This document shows, one piece after another, positions 1 to 11,700 of a stretch of 64,000 bases of DNA (its first letter is position 1; each line of letters opens with the position of its first letter). This stretch comes from Labyrinthula sp. Ha (lineage: Eukaryota > Sar > Bigyra > Labyrinthulida > Labyrinthulaceae): NCBI GenBank assembly GCA_015227615.1, contig JAALGZ010000038.1, positions 124,001 through 188,000 of the forward strand. The letters run 5' to 3'. The position numbers were made by a program, and so were the translations under genes. The notes below the pieces were generated by a model that was given only the letters and a program-made list of their open reading frames with translations, was not told where the DNA came from and did not search any database.

Positions 1-1212
1 TTGATCGATATCCCCCCATGTTTCTTTTACTGTCTATTTGATTAATTCTTAAGTCAATTTTATTCAATAATAAAATATTTTATTTCTTACTAAAAACTCT
101 GGCCATATGATAATATGTTATTTGTTTCAAGGCAGTTTAGGCCCTTATACTTACGGTACTTATTGATAACAACACAAATTAGCATCATTAGCTAAGAATC
201 AAATTGAAAACTCTCTTTTTGAATATCTCAATTAGGGTGCGAATCACTTCCAGATTCATTAATTTTATTGGTGTATATGCATATTTCTCAGCTAGCTGAC
301 TAAAATATAAAAAAAAATATACTTGCCCCGGTAACAAATCATATGCGGGAATGATCACGGTAGTGAAGACAGGTTGAATCTTTCCAATAGAAAGTTGAAA
401 ACTTTATTGTTTGTGCGGGTAAGTGGACAAAATTTCAAATTATGCACCACAACTAGAACACATTTTTTATTTTGTTGCAGGGGATTCTAGGTTAGAATAA
501 CTGTAAAAATACCCTCAAAAAGAGGAGAATGTTACCTGTCTCTAACTTAATAGCTAATTAATGGGTGTGATTGACAAATTAGTTACTTGCTGGTATTTTG
601 GTTATATACATTTTTTGTCGTTTCATATTTAGCTTTCTTAGTTCCCCAAAGGATACTCAAGACTACACTCAGGCTGAACAAATAGATTTTCAATTGAAAC
701 ATTATCTGAATAAGTATTTGCTTTCTGTGAAACTAATATGATCCCAGCTTCTGTCGTGATTAGAGTGTTTTAAATCGTTAATTGCGAAGTAGTATCCACT
801 ACCTATATTTACTACAATAAGACAGATCTTCTGCATATCTGATTTTCGAGAGTAAATATCAAGAAACATCTACACAATTTTCAAAAACATAAAGTTTTGA
901 GGTATTGCCTGCAAAATTAACATAAAGAGAGATGAGTATGCACAAGGAAATGTAGAATTGCCTTAGAAACATGAAGGTTTATTGTAGTAGCACTCATTTC
1001 TTAACGCTTTGGGAGGAATTTTTTGTCATGCTTATCTTGTAAGAAAACATTTAAAAGGCGGGTTATTTCATCATAGGAAACCCTGAAAGAAGTTTATTAT
1101 TTATAAGGCACAGGCTTAGCAAGTAGATTCAGTTGAAGTGGTTATATGAAAATAATGAGAATAACCTATTTTTCATTATGTTAGAACAAGTTCACGAAAA
1201 GGTTTTTCACCA

Positions 1213-1700
1213 ACTAGGGATGGGATTTGATCTATTGATAATTTATCTATTATAATTATGCCCATATTTTTCTTATTCATTGATTCTGATAATTCCCCAA
1301 CCACTCGTTTTAATTATTGAAAATCAATTGATTCTCAATAATAAATTGGACCACATGGCCTTGGACGAAGCGGCCAATACATCTAACCTTCATTTTCCCA
1401 TTGTATGAAATTCTTCAAAATAGGTGCAGACGCCCCTACTGGTTTCTATTGTCACATTATTCCCGGCAAGATGGCATTTTTATATTGATTTTCATACGAT
1501 GCACATATAAACTATATATTCTTGGGCCGGTTGACCCAAGGTTGTGTGGCGCAATTTATTATTGATGATCAATTGATAATGAGAACAAAACCAGAATCAC
1601 TTGATATAAATCCAAATCACAACAATTTTATTGATGATTAGAACCAAGACTCTTATCTAATATCTATTGATAAATTTTATTAAGTCCGATACCTAAATGA
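1213..1700. repeat. Dispersed repeat, copy 1 (interrupted)
   Basis: This stretch aligns by eye with 41063-41315. Shared landmarks in order are an AGGGAT...GATTTGAT start, a CATTGATTCTGATAATTCCCCAACC-like block near 1280-1305 (19 or so shared bases), an AGAATCA(C/T)TTGAT block near 1592, and GATAAA(A/T)TTTAT near 1670. The two copies look roughly three-quarters identical. Copy 1 carries about 250 extra bases in the middle, which copy 2 lacks. The repeat has no visible coding capacity and its class is unknown. Confidence 0.6.
1322..1578. mobile_element. 257-bp foldback / MITE-like element
   Basis: The ends are inverted repeats. Bases 1322-1348 (AATCAATTGATTCTC...) match the reverse complement of 1552-1578 at about 24 of 27 positions. 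The inverted match continues inward at lower identity: CCACATGGCCTTGG near 1351 faces a CCAAGGTTGTGTGG block near 1537. Deeper still, CATTGTATGAAA near 1400 faces TTTTCATACGATG near 1490. The whole element can therefore fold on itself. It has no ORF, as expected for a non-autonomous DNA element. Copy 2 of the surrounding repeat lacks it and so looks like an empty site. I could not define a clean target-site duplication. Confidence 0.6.
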
Positions 1701-2949
1701 TGCTGAAGGAAAGTCAATGCTTAAGGGACTAACAATTAAGAAAAAGACGTAAAAAATGGAGACATAGGTATTTTGAGTTAATATAATCTGATGGAACATA
1801 TAGTTTGACAAGTTTTATTTTCCTTGGTGCATATCTTGTTTGAGATAGGTTGCCTACGGAGGACTGTGAATTTTGAATGCCCATCAACCTAGAGTGTCAT
1901 TACTGTCTTCTCCTTAGAGAAGTGTTAATTAAATAGAATAATATGCCACCATCAGGTTCATCGGCCATCATTTTGTCTCGTGATGATGTTTCGAAGTGCT
2001 ACTTCATCTTTCCTAATATAATACAAGACTCTATTACATCATTCATCAAATGCACCCTAGCGGCTATCTAGTTGTTGCTAATAGGCCCCTTTCAATATGT
2101 CTTGTTTCACTCTATTGCGCTTTTCTTTCGTGATTTATCATTGTCCTGGTGTTTATTCTTATACTTTGAGGAATACAATCTTCCAACTACATCACCTTGC
2201 GTGTAGCACGTCATGATGCTGAAAACCAATTCCTCGTTTGCTACAAGAACCTTAACCCTTGCTATCATTTACTAAGATCTCAAACACCAAGGCTCAAGTA
2301 TTTCCAATAGATTAATATATATATAGTACCTTACCTAATATATGGCTCTATAATGAGTTGGTCAACTATTTTTATCAGAGACTCTCAAATCTATAAACTT
2401 GTAAATATAATTTAGGTCGCTTATACCCTAAAGTTGTACTCAATAATGAAATATGTATTCAACTAAGAGCCTTTGCTATTTTCTTAAGAAACCAATTTTG
2501 AAAAACTGTTTGAGTTCATATAAAGCCGACAGGTTCCATTATATTATCCCAACCTGGACAAGTTTTCTGAAACTTCTCCATTACGAATCATAGGTGGAAC
2601 AAATAGCTATCTGCTATCGAAGAAAATTGGGTATTGCTATTTATAATTTTCTTAAACCATTAACTTCTCTCTACTTCTTAAAATAATATGCTGTAAATCT
2701 GTCGAAAACAATATTCTAGTGACGTTCCCCACCTTCCAATTTTAGAATAGGATAATACAGATACTAGTTCTCAGCATAGAACTGTACCGATCTTTAGACA
2801 CTGCGAAACTATGAAGAGTTTGTCCGTATCAGTCATATTAAAAATTGTTGAATTAAGAGGAACAAAATTTACAGCGAAAATACATTTGACTAACAAACGC
2901 TTAAGAATACAGATACGTTAGTTCAACAACATTAATTAAGTGAAATAAA

Positions 2950-5900
2950 ATGCCAAGTTCTAACGCTTCATCGGCCTCACTGTTCACCGCCACGTCGGCA
3001 GAAGCACTCAAGTTTTTCAACGCAGACAGATTGACAGAAGGAGATGTCGTTTGGGTAAAAACTAAACCATCTGGAGAAAGTAAGAGCTCCCCGTGGCACC
3101 TCGGAGAAGTTATTTCCTCCCTTCAAAATTCATCGGACAAAACTGTGCTGGTAAGAACAAAGGGCGGAGAAGATGTACTTACCTCTAAGGCCTTTCCAGC
3201 TGAAGAGATTCAAAAAGGAAATCATACCGGTAAAGCTGGATACAATGATATGACTGCCATGAAGTATATTAATGAACCCCAAATTTTACATAACATGGAA
3301 CAAAGGGCATATGCGGATCTCCCCTACACTTTTCTCGGCCCTGTTTTAGTTGCTCTTAACCCTTTGAAACGACTAAAATTCAAACCAAGAGCTGGTACAC
3401 GAGATGTGATTCAGACAACACATCCGTTTGCTGTAGCAGAGCTTTCACTTCAGCAGATGCTTTTTGGATTGAAGCATGAGAATGAGACGGCAGAGAGTCC
3501 AGTGAATCAAACAGTTGTTGTTTCTGGGGAGTCAGGAGCAGGGAAGACTGTAAGTAGTAAAATGGTTCTGGAGCACTTGGTAGCTAGAACAAAATCTGCT
3601 GGAAAAGGAGATAGAGATCTGGCCCAGGCTATGCTTGGAAGTAACCCAATTTTAGAATCCTTTGGAAATAGTATGACCTTGAGAAATCCAAACAGTTCCC
3701 GTTTTGGTAAGATTTTTAAGATTTGCTATACCAAAGACGGGAATGGAATTTTTGGAGGACAGATTGGAACCTATTTATTGGAAAGAAGTCGAGTCACAAC
3801 TCATGAGATTGGAGAAAGAAATTATCATGTGTTCTATCAGTTGTTGGCCAGTGAAGATAAAGCTTTGTTAGATAGATTAGGGTTGGACCATGATGTGTTG
3901 TACCAGATTTTAGTGCCTAGAGATCATGAAGGCATGCAGAGTAGTAAAGAAGGATTTATTCCCGAAGATAAAGCCAACTATGATGAAATGGCTGAAGCTT
4001 TTAATTTCATTGGATGTGATCAAAGCCTTGTTGAGGATATCTACGGAATATTAGCTGTAGTTTTGCAACTAGGTAACGTTAAGTTCGACAAGCTCGAGGT
4101 TGATGGAAATGATGCATCTAAAGTAAGTGCGGATACGAGAAAATACTTAGACAAGTCAGCTGAACTGTTAGGAGTTAGTGCAACTGAACTTGAACTTGTT
4201 TTCATTGAGTTAGAAAGAAAGGTAGGGGCAAGCAAGATTAAGTCTCCTCTCTCCGCAGAACAAGCTGATCAGTTGTTAGATGGTGTTGTCAAATCAATCT
4301 ACACTCGTTTATTCAATTATATGGTACACAAGCTTAATCATTCTATTAATGAAGGAGTCTCAGATGAGGAATTTTTGACTGCACCGTCCATTGGTGTTTT
4401 AGATATTTTTGGATTTGAAACTTTTAAGAAGAATGATCTAGAACAACTATTGATTAACTTTACTAATGAGGCTCTTCAGTTGACCTTTAACAAACAAGTT
4501 TTGGAAGCTGAAGCTGCTTTATATAAAAGAGAGCAGTTAGCTATGTCTGAGGCTGATAAAATGGCACTTGACCCAAGTCAAGTTATTGATCAGAGTAATA
4601 AGATGTGCATTGATTTGCTCCAAGGTGTAGATTTGGAAAAGACTGTTAAAGGAAAAGTCAAAAAGACACATATTTCCGGGGTGTTAGATCTCATCCATGA
4701 ACAAGGAAAAGTGCCTAAACCTACAGAGCAGAAAATGCTTGAAAAAATGCATAAAATGTTTGGTGGCTCAGGTGGAAAGAAGAAGAAGGGTAAGGCTGCT
4801 AAAGAGCCTGACTTATATCCAAATTATATATTTATTAGAAAGGAGGCAAGACAAGGATTTGTTATTAAGCACTACGCCGGAAAGGTAAAATACACCTGCG
4901 GAAACTTTCTTTTGAAGAATAATGATTCTCTGCCGAAAGCTTGTGACGAGTTATTCTTCAGTTCAACCAAAGAGTTGACTAAAGCAATATGGGATGCAAC
5001 TTCAGCAGGTAAAGCGAAGAAGAAAAAGAAGTCGAAGAACAAGTCAATCGTAAGTGAATTTAAGAATCAGATCCAAAATTTGATGAATGATTTGAACAGT
5101 ACAACTTGCTCATTTATTAGGTGTATAAAACCAAATGCTACTATGTATAGACAAGATAAAGATGACTGGTTTGACCAGTTATATGTTACAATGCAACTGA
5201 GAAATCTCTCCGTTCCTAAAACTGCAGATGTGTTGAAGGCAGGTTTACCCACTCGTTTGCCTTATGCAGATCTGCTTCAAACATATGCTAAGATTTTTGA
5301 AACAGAACCTAGAATTCGTATCCCAGATTCGAAAGATGAAAATGGAGTGAAAGCTTTCATTGCAGCAATTTTCTACGCTTTTGAAATTCCGAGAACTGCA
5401 TACAAGTTAGGGCTTACTAAAGTATTTTTCAAATCGGGAGATCTAGATAAATTGGAGGAAGTGTTGGAATCTGCTAAGAGTTGGTTGGATGGTGGTGATG
5501 CTTCAGATGATGCTGAGAAGGAGCGTATAGTGACCAGAATGACCTTCTACAGACTTCAAAGACAATGGAAAGTTATTTTCGCTTGCTTCTTGGCAGGTCG
5601 TGTTTTTACAAAGATGTTAAATAAACAACGTAAGCAGAAGCAGCTGGAACTAGAAAAAGCAATCATCATTCAATGTGCTTATAGAGCCTACAAGGCCAGG
5701 GAGAAGTTAGCGGCCCTGAAATACGCTAAGAAACTTGAAGAGGAGCGAATTGCTAGGGAAAAGGCAGAAGCCGAAAGAAAAGAAAGAGAGCGACTCGCAG
5801 AGGAAGCTCGCAAAAGGGAAGAAGAAAAGAAGAGACAGCTTGCAGCATTTATGCAGATGAAGAGGGAGCAAGCAAGAAAAGAGAAGGAGAAGTTTGCACA

Positions 5901-7455
5901 GATGCATAGCCATTTTAAAAAGGCAAATAAGGCAGCCGCTGATTTTAAAGCCAAGGAACTTGATATGAGGCGACAAGAAAAGGAGAGACGAGAGAAAGAA
6001 GAAAGAGAGCGTCAAGAAGAGATAGAACGCCAAAAGAAGGAATTGGAAGAAGCCAAGAGGTTAAGGGAGGAAGAAGAGAGAAAAGAAAAAGAAGCTCAAG
6101 AAAAGGAAAGGCTAGCAGAACTTGCTTATCAGGAGAAACTGAGGCTGGCAAAGGAAGCAGAAGAGAGAAAGCAAGCGGAGGATGCAGAAAGAGAAGAAAG
6201 GCGTAAGGCTGCTGAGCTTGAGATTCAAAAGAAAAAGGAAGAGAAACAAGTTGTTCAACAAGTTGTTGAAGAGCTTATGGCCAGAGATGAGGAAGATGAA
6301 ATTGAAGATACATATTCTGATTCAGCTGGGGAGGAAGACAATCCTTGGTTCTATTACGAAGATCTTGACCTTGATAATATTGACAAAATTAGTCATGATT
6401 CTGAGGATGATGATAGGATTAATGAAGCTCTTCAATTCCTGGAAAACCTTGGAGACGATTCAGACAATGATTCAACCTCTGATCTAGATTCTGATTTGGA
6501 AAGTCTCTCAGGGGACTACGAATATGATGAAATTCAGCAGCAGCAACAAGATTACAGGCAAGTGTTAGCACAGAGACAAAATGAACAATCGATCACATTT
6601 GCATCTCCAGGGGCAGCAGTGGCTAAACAAGAATATTCTGGTCCTTTTGTCGTTGATGTCAATATGCAAAAGCTGGATCAAAAGTCAGGAGGTAAAAACG
6701 TAGCGAGAAACTTCTTCAAAGCATCCAAGAGCTGGAAGCAGTGCTTTGCTTTCATTTATCCAACCCATAAGAAGATACTACTGCATCAAGGTGTCGATAA
6801 GACAACAAGACTGGAGTTTAATCCTATTGAATCTAGTGAAAACCCAGCTATGTTAATGGATTCAAAAGAGATGAGTGGAAAGAAGCATGTTATCCATGTG
6901 AAGGGTGTGAGGATATCTGATTCTGATAGAGATACGGAGTTAATGATGTCCTTTCAGTATGGCAAAAAGCGTGACGAATTTGCTACTTTGTTGAAAGAAT
7001 TTGTTCTTGATGAAGCGGTTAACCCGGGAAAAATAAAGAAAACAAGGCCTGGAGCAAATAGTACGAGACAAAAGTTTATGTCTTTTAACTCTGCGAAAGG
7101 TGCGAAGGGTAAGCAGAGAAGACCAAGTACTGGAGCTGAGGCTGCGAGGTTTGTTGAACACAAGAAGCCTCAGGGTGTTAAGGGAATGGCATCAATGTGG
7201 GGTAACAAGTCCTCCAAAAAGGAACAAACACGAAATAAGAAACATCATGAGCTAGCTCTGTTGAACAAGGCACAGAAGCAGGGGAAAATTAAATTTGGTA
7301 AGGATAGGCTGCATAACCTACTTATGCAGAATAATGATGAGGAAGACCTTCTTAATGATTATGCCCCAACTTTAGAAACTTGTAGAAAATGTAATAAAGC
7401 GGTAGAAAAATCATCGTTTCGATGCAAAAATTGTGGAGCTATTCAAAAAAGATAA
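2950..7455 (+). CDS. Myosin heavy chain, unusual tail
   Basis: A 1501-residue actin-based motor encoded in one exon. An SH3-like N-terminus lies near residues 32-77. The motor domain carries the P-loop GESGAGKT (193-200), switch I NPNSSRFGK (246-254), switch II DIFGFE (486-491), the actin-site signature FIRCIKPN, and a converter ending near GLTKVFF (about 821). Two lysine-rich insertions sit in surface loops of the motor. One clear IQ motif, IQCAYRAYKARE (907-918), would bind calmodulin or a light chain. The tail is a long charged helix of E/K/R runs (about 920-1110), an acidic stretch (about 1111-1195), a PH- or PTB-like region (about 1227-1350), a basic segment, and a C-terminal CxxC-x10-CxxC zinc ribbon (C1478, C1481, C1492, C1495). 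The charged helix lacks obvious heptads and may be a single alpha-helix lever instead of a dimeric coil. PH-like and zinc modules suggest membrane or cargo binding. I cannot assign a myosin class. Confidence 0.95.
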   Translation: MPSSNASSASLFTATSAEALKFFNADRLTEGDVVWVKTKPSGESKSSPWHLGEVISSLQNSSDKTVLVRTKGGEDVLTSKAFPAEEIQKGNHTGKAGYNDMTAMKYINEPQILHNMEQRAYADLPYTFLGPVLVALNPLKRLKFKPRAGTRDVIQTTHPFAVAELSLQQMLFGLKHENETAESPVNQTVVVSGESGAGKTVSSKMVLEHLVARTKSAGKGDRDLAQAMLGSNPILESFGNSMTLRNPNSSRFGKIFKICYTKDGNGIFGGQIGTYLLERSRVTTHEIGERNYHVFYQLLASEDKALLDRLGLDHDVLYQILVPRDHEGMQSSKEGFIPEDKANYDEMAEAFNFIGCDQSLVEDIYGILAVVLQLGNVKFDKLEVDGNDASKVSADTRKYLDKSAELLGVSATELELVFIELERKVGASKIKSPLSAEQADQLLDGVVKSIYTRLFNYMVHKLNHSINEGVSDEEFLTAPSIGVLDIFGFETFKKNDLEQLLINFTNEALQLTFNKQVLEAEAALYKREQLAMSEADKMALDPSQVIDQSNKMCIDLLQGVDLEKTVKGKVKKTHISGVLDLIHEQGKVPKPTEQKMLEKMHKMFGGSGGKKKKGKAAKEPDLYPNYIFIRKEARQGFVIKHYAGKVKYTCGNFLLKNNDSLPKACDELFFSSTKELTKAIWDATSAGKAKKKKKSKNKSIVSEFKNQIQNLMNDLNSTTCSFIRCIKPNATMYRQDKDDWFDQLYVTMQLRNLSVPKTADVLKAGLPTRLPYADLLQTYAKIFETEPRIRIPDSKDENGVKAFIAAIFYAFEIPRTAYKLGLTKVFFKSGDLDKLEEVLESAKSWLDGGDASDDAEKERIVTRMTFYRLQRQWKVIFACFLAGRVFTKMLNKQRKQKQLELEKAIIIQCAYRAYKAREKLAALKYAKKLEEERIAREKAEAERKERERLAEEARKREEEKKRQLAAFMQMKREQARKEKEKFAQMHSHFKKANKAAADFKAKELDMRRQEKERREKEERERQEEIERQKKELEEAKRLREEEERKEKEAQEKERLAELAYQEKLRLAKEAEERKQAEDAEREERRKAAELEIQKKKEEKQVVQQVVEELMARDEEDEIEDTYSDSAGEEDNPWFYYEDLDLDNIDKISHDSEDDDRINEALQFLENLGDDSDNDSTSDLDSDLESLSGDYEYDEIQQQQQDYRQVLAQRQNEQSITFASPGAAVAKQEYSGPFVVDVNMQKLDQKSGGKNVARNFFKASKSWKQCFAFIYPTHKKILLHQGVDKTTRLEFNPIESSENPAMLMDSKEMSGKKHVIHVKGVRISDSDRDTELMMSFQYGKKRDEFATLLKEFVLDEAVNPGKIKKTRPGANSTRQKFMSFNSAKGAKGKQRRPSTGAEAARFVEHKKPQGVKGMASMWGNKSSKKEQTRNKKHHELALLNKAQKQGKIKFGKDRLHNLLMQNNDEEDLLNDYAPTLETCRKCNKAVEKSSFRCKNCGAIQKR

Positions 7456-7677
7456 TTTTGTATTAACTTAGCTTGAATTTTTTTTTCTCACTTTGTCCTG
7501 AAGCGACTATTTCATTCCTCTGGAAGCTCCACGAGGAAAACCAAGAATAAAGATATTACTGGAATTTCCTTGGCTCTTAGGTACTTTAAAAAAAAAACGT
7601 AGTGAAACACAATTACAACGAAAATAATAATAAAACTAATCTTATAAACAAAATGTCCTGACAAAGTATGACTTTTT

Positions 7678-8769
7678 CTAGGGTAGCTGAATATCACAGG
7701 GGGTAAAATACAAACGAACCTCTCCAAAATAATAATTCTTTGTAAGCACCTCCCTTGTCAAAGCTTCGACTTTAAATGGTTTACATTCTCCTGAGCCCAT
7801 TTGTAACATTAAAATTACAGAAATGGGAATTGTAAGATCCCAAGTTTGTGTTGCATTAGATTTTTGAACCAAGTCCATTTGCTCAATTTGATTAAAATTC
7901 GCTTGTAAGAAGTTATGTAAGTCTTGCTCTGTAGCAAGGAGAGAAATAACAGAACCTCCAAACTGTAGAAGGCATTGAACACTTTCACCCATCTCTGTAC
8001 TAAGAAAGTACTCATCAAACCCGAAATACTCTCGAAAGGCATCATTAACTTCAAATTTTGGTGTTGCTCTTCCGGAAAATTTAATGCTATCTTGATTAGA
8101 CACAATTCTGCAAAACCCTTTTCTTGACAGAACATTTTGTTTAAGTTGCTGTTGATAAAGATCCAGAGAACTGTAAAACTCAGTTTTCTTTTCTTCAGTA
8201 TACTTTTCATCTGGTAGGCTAACAAAAGTCTGTAAAGTACTTCCTATATGTTCAAGGTTTAGTCTATGATCTGTTGCGATTTTATTGAATAAGTAGAACT
8301 GATCCTCTGCTTCGGTATTGAAACTTAATTTGTTTGTTAAAAGCATTTGAACTGTAAACAACATATAAGCTCCAGCAACAAACTGGGCACTTGGTAAGTT
8401 AACCAACGAGTGGCTGTTTGCTTCAGCAGCTAAGACACTTGAACAGTTTTCAATTACCTTCCAGGTTTTGTTTTCACTTTGTGCAAACCTTGAAAACACC
8501 TTTAATAACTGCTTGCTGCTAATAATTCTAGGTTGTAGTAGGTTAAAAAGTATGTTTTTCTCCGTTTCTGTAAAGTTCAGTTTTTTCAGCTGCTGGGTTG
8601 ACTTGGTAACTAGGGCTCGTTTCTTGCCCGGCTTCTTGGAGCGCTCGTACACACAAGATGCGTTGTTTCTGAGACATCGCTTGCATGAAGGTTTAGTACT
8701 ATCACATTTTTTCTTTTTTATAGCACACCTTTTACAAGTCTTATTAATTTTAGGGGTTTCGTTGCTCAT
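7678..8769 (-). CDS. Zn2Cys6 transcription factor with PAS-like region
   Basis: A 363-residue nuclear DNA-binding regulator. The N-terminus has a complete binuclear zinc cluster, C-x2-C-x6-C-x6-C-x2-C-x6-C, at C12, C15, C22, C29, C32 and C39, preceded by lysines and followed by a basic linker (KKPGKKRA). The C-terminal part, about residues 205-350, includes a stretch around PKFEVNDAFREYFGFDEYF that resembles the PAS-like region of the fungal ERT1/AcuK family, which controls carbon-source and gluconeogenesis genes. The regulatory target here is unknown. The start is the first ATG, 11 codons before the zinc cluster. The gene converges on the myosin with about 220 bases between stops. Zn2Cys6 proteins are typical of fungi but occur sporadically in amoebae, stramenopiles and red algae, so this does not prove a fungal genome. 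Confidence 0.88.
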   Translation of the reverse strand: MSNETPKINKTCKRCAIKKKKCDSTKPSCKRCLRNNASCVYERSKKPGKKRALVTKSTQQLKKLNFTETEKNILFNLLQPRIISSKQLLKVFSRFAQSENKTWKVIENCSSVLAAEANSHSLVNLPSAQFVAGAYMLFTVQMLLTNKLSFNTEAEDQFYLFNKIATDHRLNLEHIGSTLQTFVSLPDEKYTEEKKTEFYSSLDLYQQQLKQNVLSRKGFCRIVSNQDSIKFSGRATPKFEVNDAFREYFGFDEYFLSTEMGESVQCLLQFGGSVISLLATEQDLHNFLQANFNQIEQMDLVQKSNATQTWDLTIPISVILMLQMGSGECKPFKVEALTREVLTKNYYFGEVRLYFTPCDIQLP

Positions 8770-11700
8770 CTTTGTACTTGAATGTTTTTTAGTTAATTCG
8801 ATTTAGCAGTTGTACAGCGGTTGGAACATATGTCCCGTATTCCAATAGTGAATTTCTATATGATGCAAATTAAAGAAATGCTATTATTTGCGAAAAAGTA
8901 TTATAATATCTGAACATGGGAAGATATGAGAGGGGTAGCTCACAAAGATAAGTAATGTCAAAACACAAAGATTTCACTAGATACTAGGATGCATACGCTT
9001 TCTGTTCAAGAACTATTACCAGAAGGTATAACATCCTGAGAGTGAACTTTAACTCTTAAATCTTAGATCAAAGCAGAATAATAAAATTCTCAGATGATAA
9101 GGAAAGCTCTCTGTAGTAAAGTAAATATCTTCAGCATTTTACAGAACTTGTAGTAGGAGGGTATCTCTTATCAAAGCAGTGCATACGGGCTAGCTAGGTT
9201 TTTTCTTTTCATAGTTGAGAACAAGAAAGGCATACTATTGAGAGTTATAGGTTTACCGGATACTCGATTATAATTATGATAGCGAAAACTAGTGGTTTCT
9301 TCATAAGAATTCAAAAGAAACGTGCTTTCTTCTTGAGTATTTGATTCATTGATAGGTAATAAACGTTAGATTTCGTTTTCTTTGAATCTTGACTAATTCC
9401 AAATATGAAATAAAAACAGTACCCAAATTGTGCCATCAATCACAAACATAATTTTCTTGGACTATACTTAAAGTTAAAAAATAATTCCTTAATCTCAGCA
9501 AGTTCATCCCTTAGAATTTTTTCATGGGTCAAACTCTCAAAAAGAAAAATGTACTCATATTTAACTGCTAGTCTCCTTAGTGCAAAGGAAATACTAAGTT
9601 AGGGACACCTGGACTGTTCTCTAGAAATATCACTTGATAATCAGATATGTATTTTACAGAAAGTAATAATATCATAAAATGGTTTTGTAGTAACAAGTTC
9701 TTGGTTTTTCATTGTTAAGTATTCTTAGTAGATTCGTTATTGAGACAGAAGAGTCATTGTTGGGCTAGGTATTGAAGAATTCATTTTACAGGGGTTTCTT
9801 CGAGAACTAGCGAAGGACTTTGAGTAAATTAAATAAGATTACAATACCGCAGCACTGTCCTTACTTTCAGGTTACTAACATTGCGAAAACAGTACATTTC
9901 TTTTATGAAACGAAGCTAGTGCCTAATGAGTTTTATGTTTGAGGTTATTTGGGTGTTAAGGGTATATGAAAGAGAGTAGATTCCTATTTTCCATATTTTT
10001 TGCACCTTCTTGCATGCACTGCCCACGGCAATAATAACTCCTTGAAGCCGCCTTCTTTCAACTGGGGTTGAGATTCTTCAACACCCATCTTAGAATCCAA
10101 CACATAGTTGGTTATGTTCCAATTGATACCGATAAGTGAAAACTATAATGGAAGTTTGCTGAGGAGAAAATATTCAAGATTAAGATCTATATCTCAAGAC
10201 AAAATAAAACGCGATGACGGCACTTAAGCATCATGTGCACGAAATTTTTCCAAGTTAGCGTATTTCCAGTTCGAGATATTAAACAGTAGATTCCCAAGAC
10301 TTTCAAATCTTAATTTATTATCAGATGTTTCAGTTTGAATTTCATTTGTGAAATATTTTTCTGTATCATGTTAAGGAATCTACATTAGTATGCTTAACAC
10401 CGGATCGATGTTGAAATATTCGTTGCAATTTTGAGCAATGAAGAAACCCAGCCGTATGAAAGGAAGTAGTGCATCCACAAACCAATGGTAATTATTTCAT
10501 GTTTAGTTCCCAGATATTGGGTTGAAAAATATTAGTTTATTCAATTAGTTTAATCGTGAAATTAATGCACCTTCCAACAAAGTCGATTGGTTGGATAAAA
10601 ATTAAAGAATCGATATTGAATTTGTTTTTGGACTAGTTGAAATACCCTGAAATATTCTCAGCTTTGTTATCGTCTTTGAATCTTATATTTTGAAAATCTT
10701 TAACACAGAATATAGTGATTTTAATAACACTAGGTAGAACTTTTGGTGTAATACAACATGATTAGACTAGTATCACTGTATACTAGTTTTGCAGTCTTGG
10801 TTCGGTCAAATGAAATGTGTCACACCTTATTACCCTCCTAATTTTTTAAATAGATTAGTAGGCAGATAAAAGCCTATTTGAATACTCTTGCCGTGTTGAA
10901 AGAAGCCAAGTTGAAAAGAATAATAAAAGTATGTTGTGTTCTTTCATCAAATTAAAGGAATGATGGATATTACGTTGCCAATAGAAAACATCAAATAAAA
11001 TTGGAACTTAACATCCTGTGAATTAGTTGTATATGGCACATACTTACTACTTGTTATCTTATTTATGATACCAATAGCTAATAATTCTGGAAGTAACGAC
11101 AACAATTTCTATGTAATCTTGTCTACATAAGCACTAGAAAAAAAATCACACCAGATTAACTAAACAATGGTCAGAAAGGTGTGTTACATATATATAAATA
11201 AATTTTATATGCAGCTACATGCATATTGTTCATTATTAATAACAAGTATGAAAGCTTCGTATAAGCCTGTAACATTTACTAGAGAACAGGAGAGTACCAA
11301 TATTCATGACATTTAAAGAATAAATTTGCCAACAGTTTACAACAGCATATGAGATGCAAAATCAAATCATTAGTAGTTCATTTACAGATTCGAAAGAAAA
11401 TTCTAGGTATATCTTCTAATTTTTAACATCTATTCCAAGACTATTTTATTGAACATTATATGATACAGCAAGCCACTAAGTGGTTTCCTTAAACCCTGGA
11501 ATTTTTAGGCCTATATTCATGATATTGAACATATTCTTTTGAGTTCTTTGAGTGAAATAAACTTAGATAATGTGCAAGCTATATTAGACGCATTTACAGA
11601 GTTACTATTTATGAGGTCACTCTGTACGCATCATTCTTGACGCTATCAGTTAAGATCTTTTCCTCATGCTTTCTGGACATTTTATCTATAATATTAAAAA

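Larger units (their letters stand above)
1..2949. other. Gene-free 5' stretch
   Basis: No reading frame here looks like a protein. The only structure I can support is the dispersed repeat at about 1213-1700 with its embedded foldback element. The last few hundred bases before 2950 should hold the myosin promoter, but I recognise no specific element in them. Confidence 0.6.

Noticed and set aside
5688-6151. Several long antisense frames within the myosin tail
   Set aside because: They mirror the E/K/R-rich helix and have Leu/Phe/Ser-rich nonsense composition.
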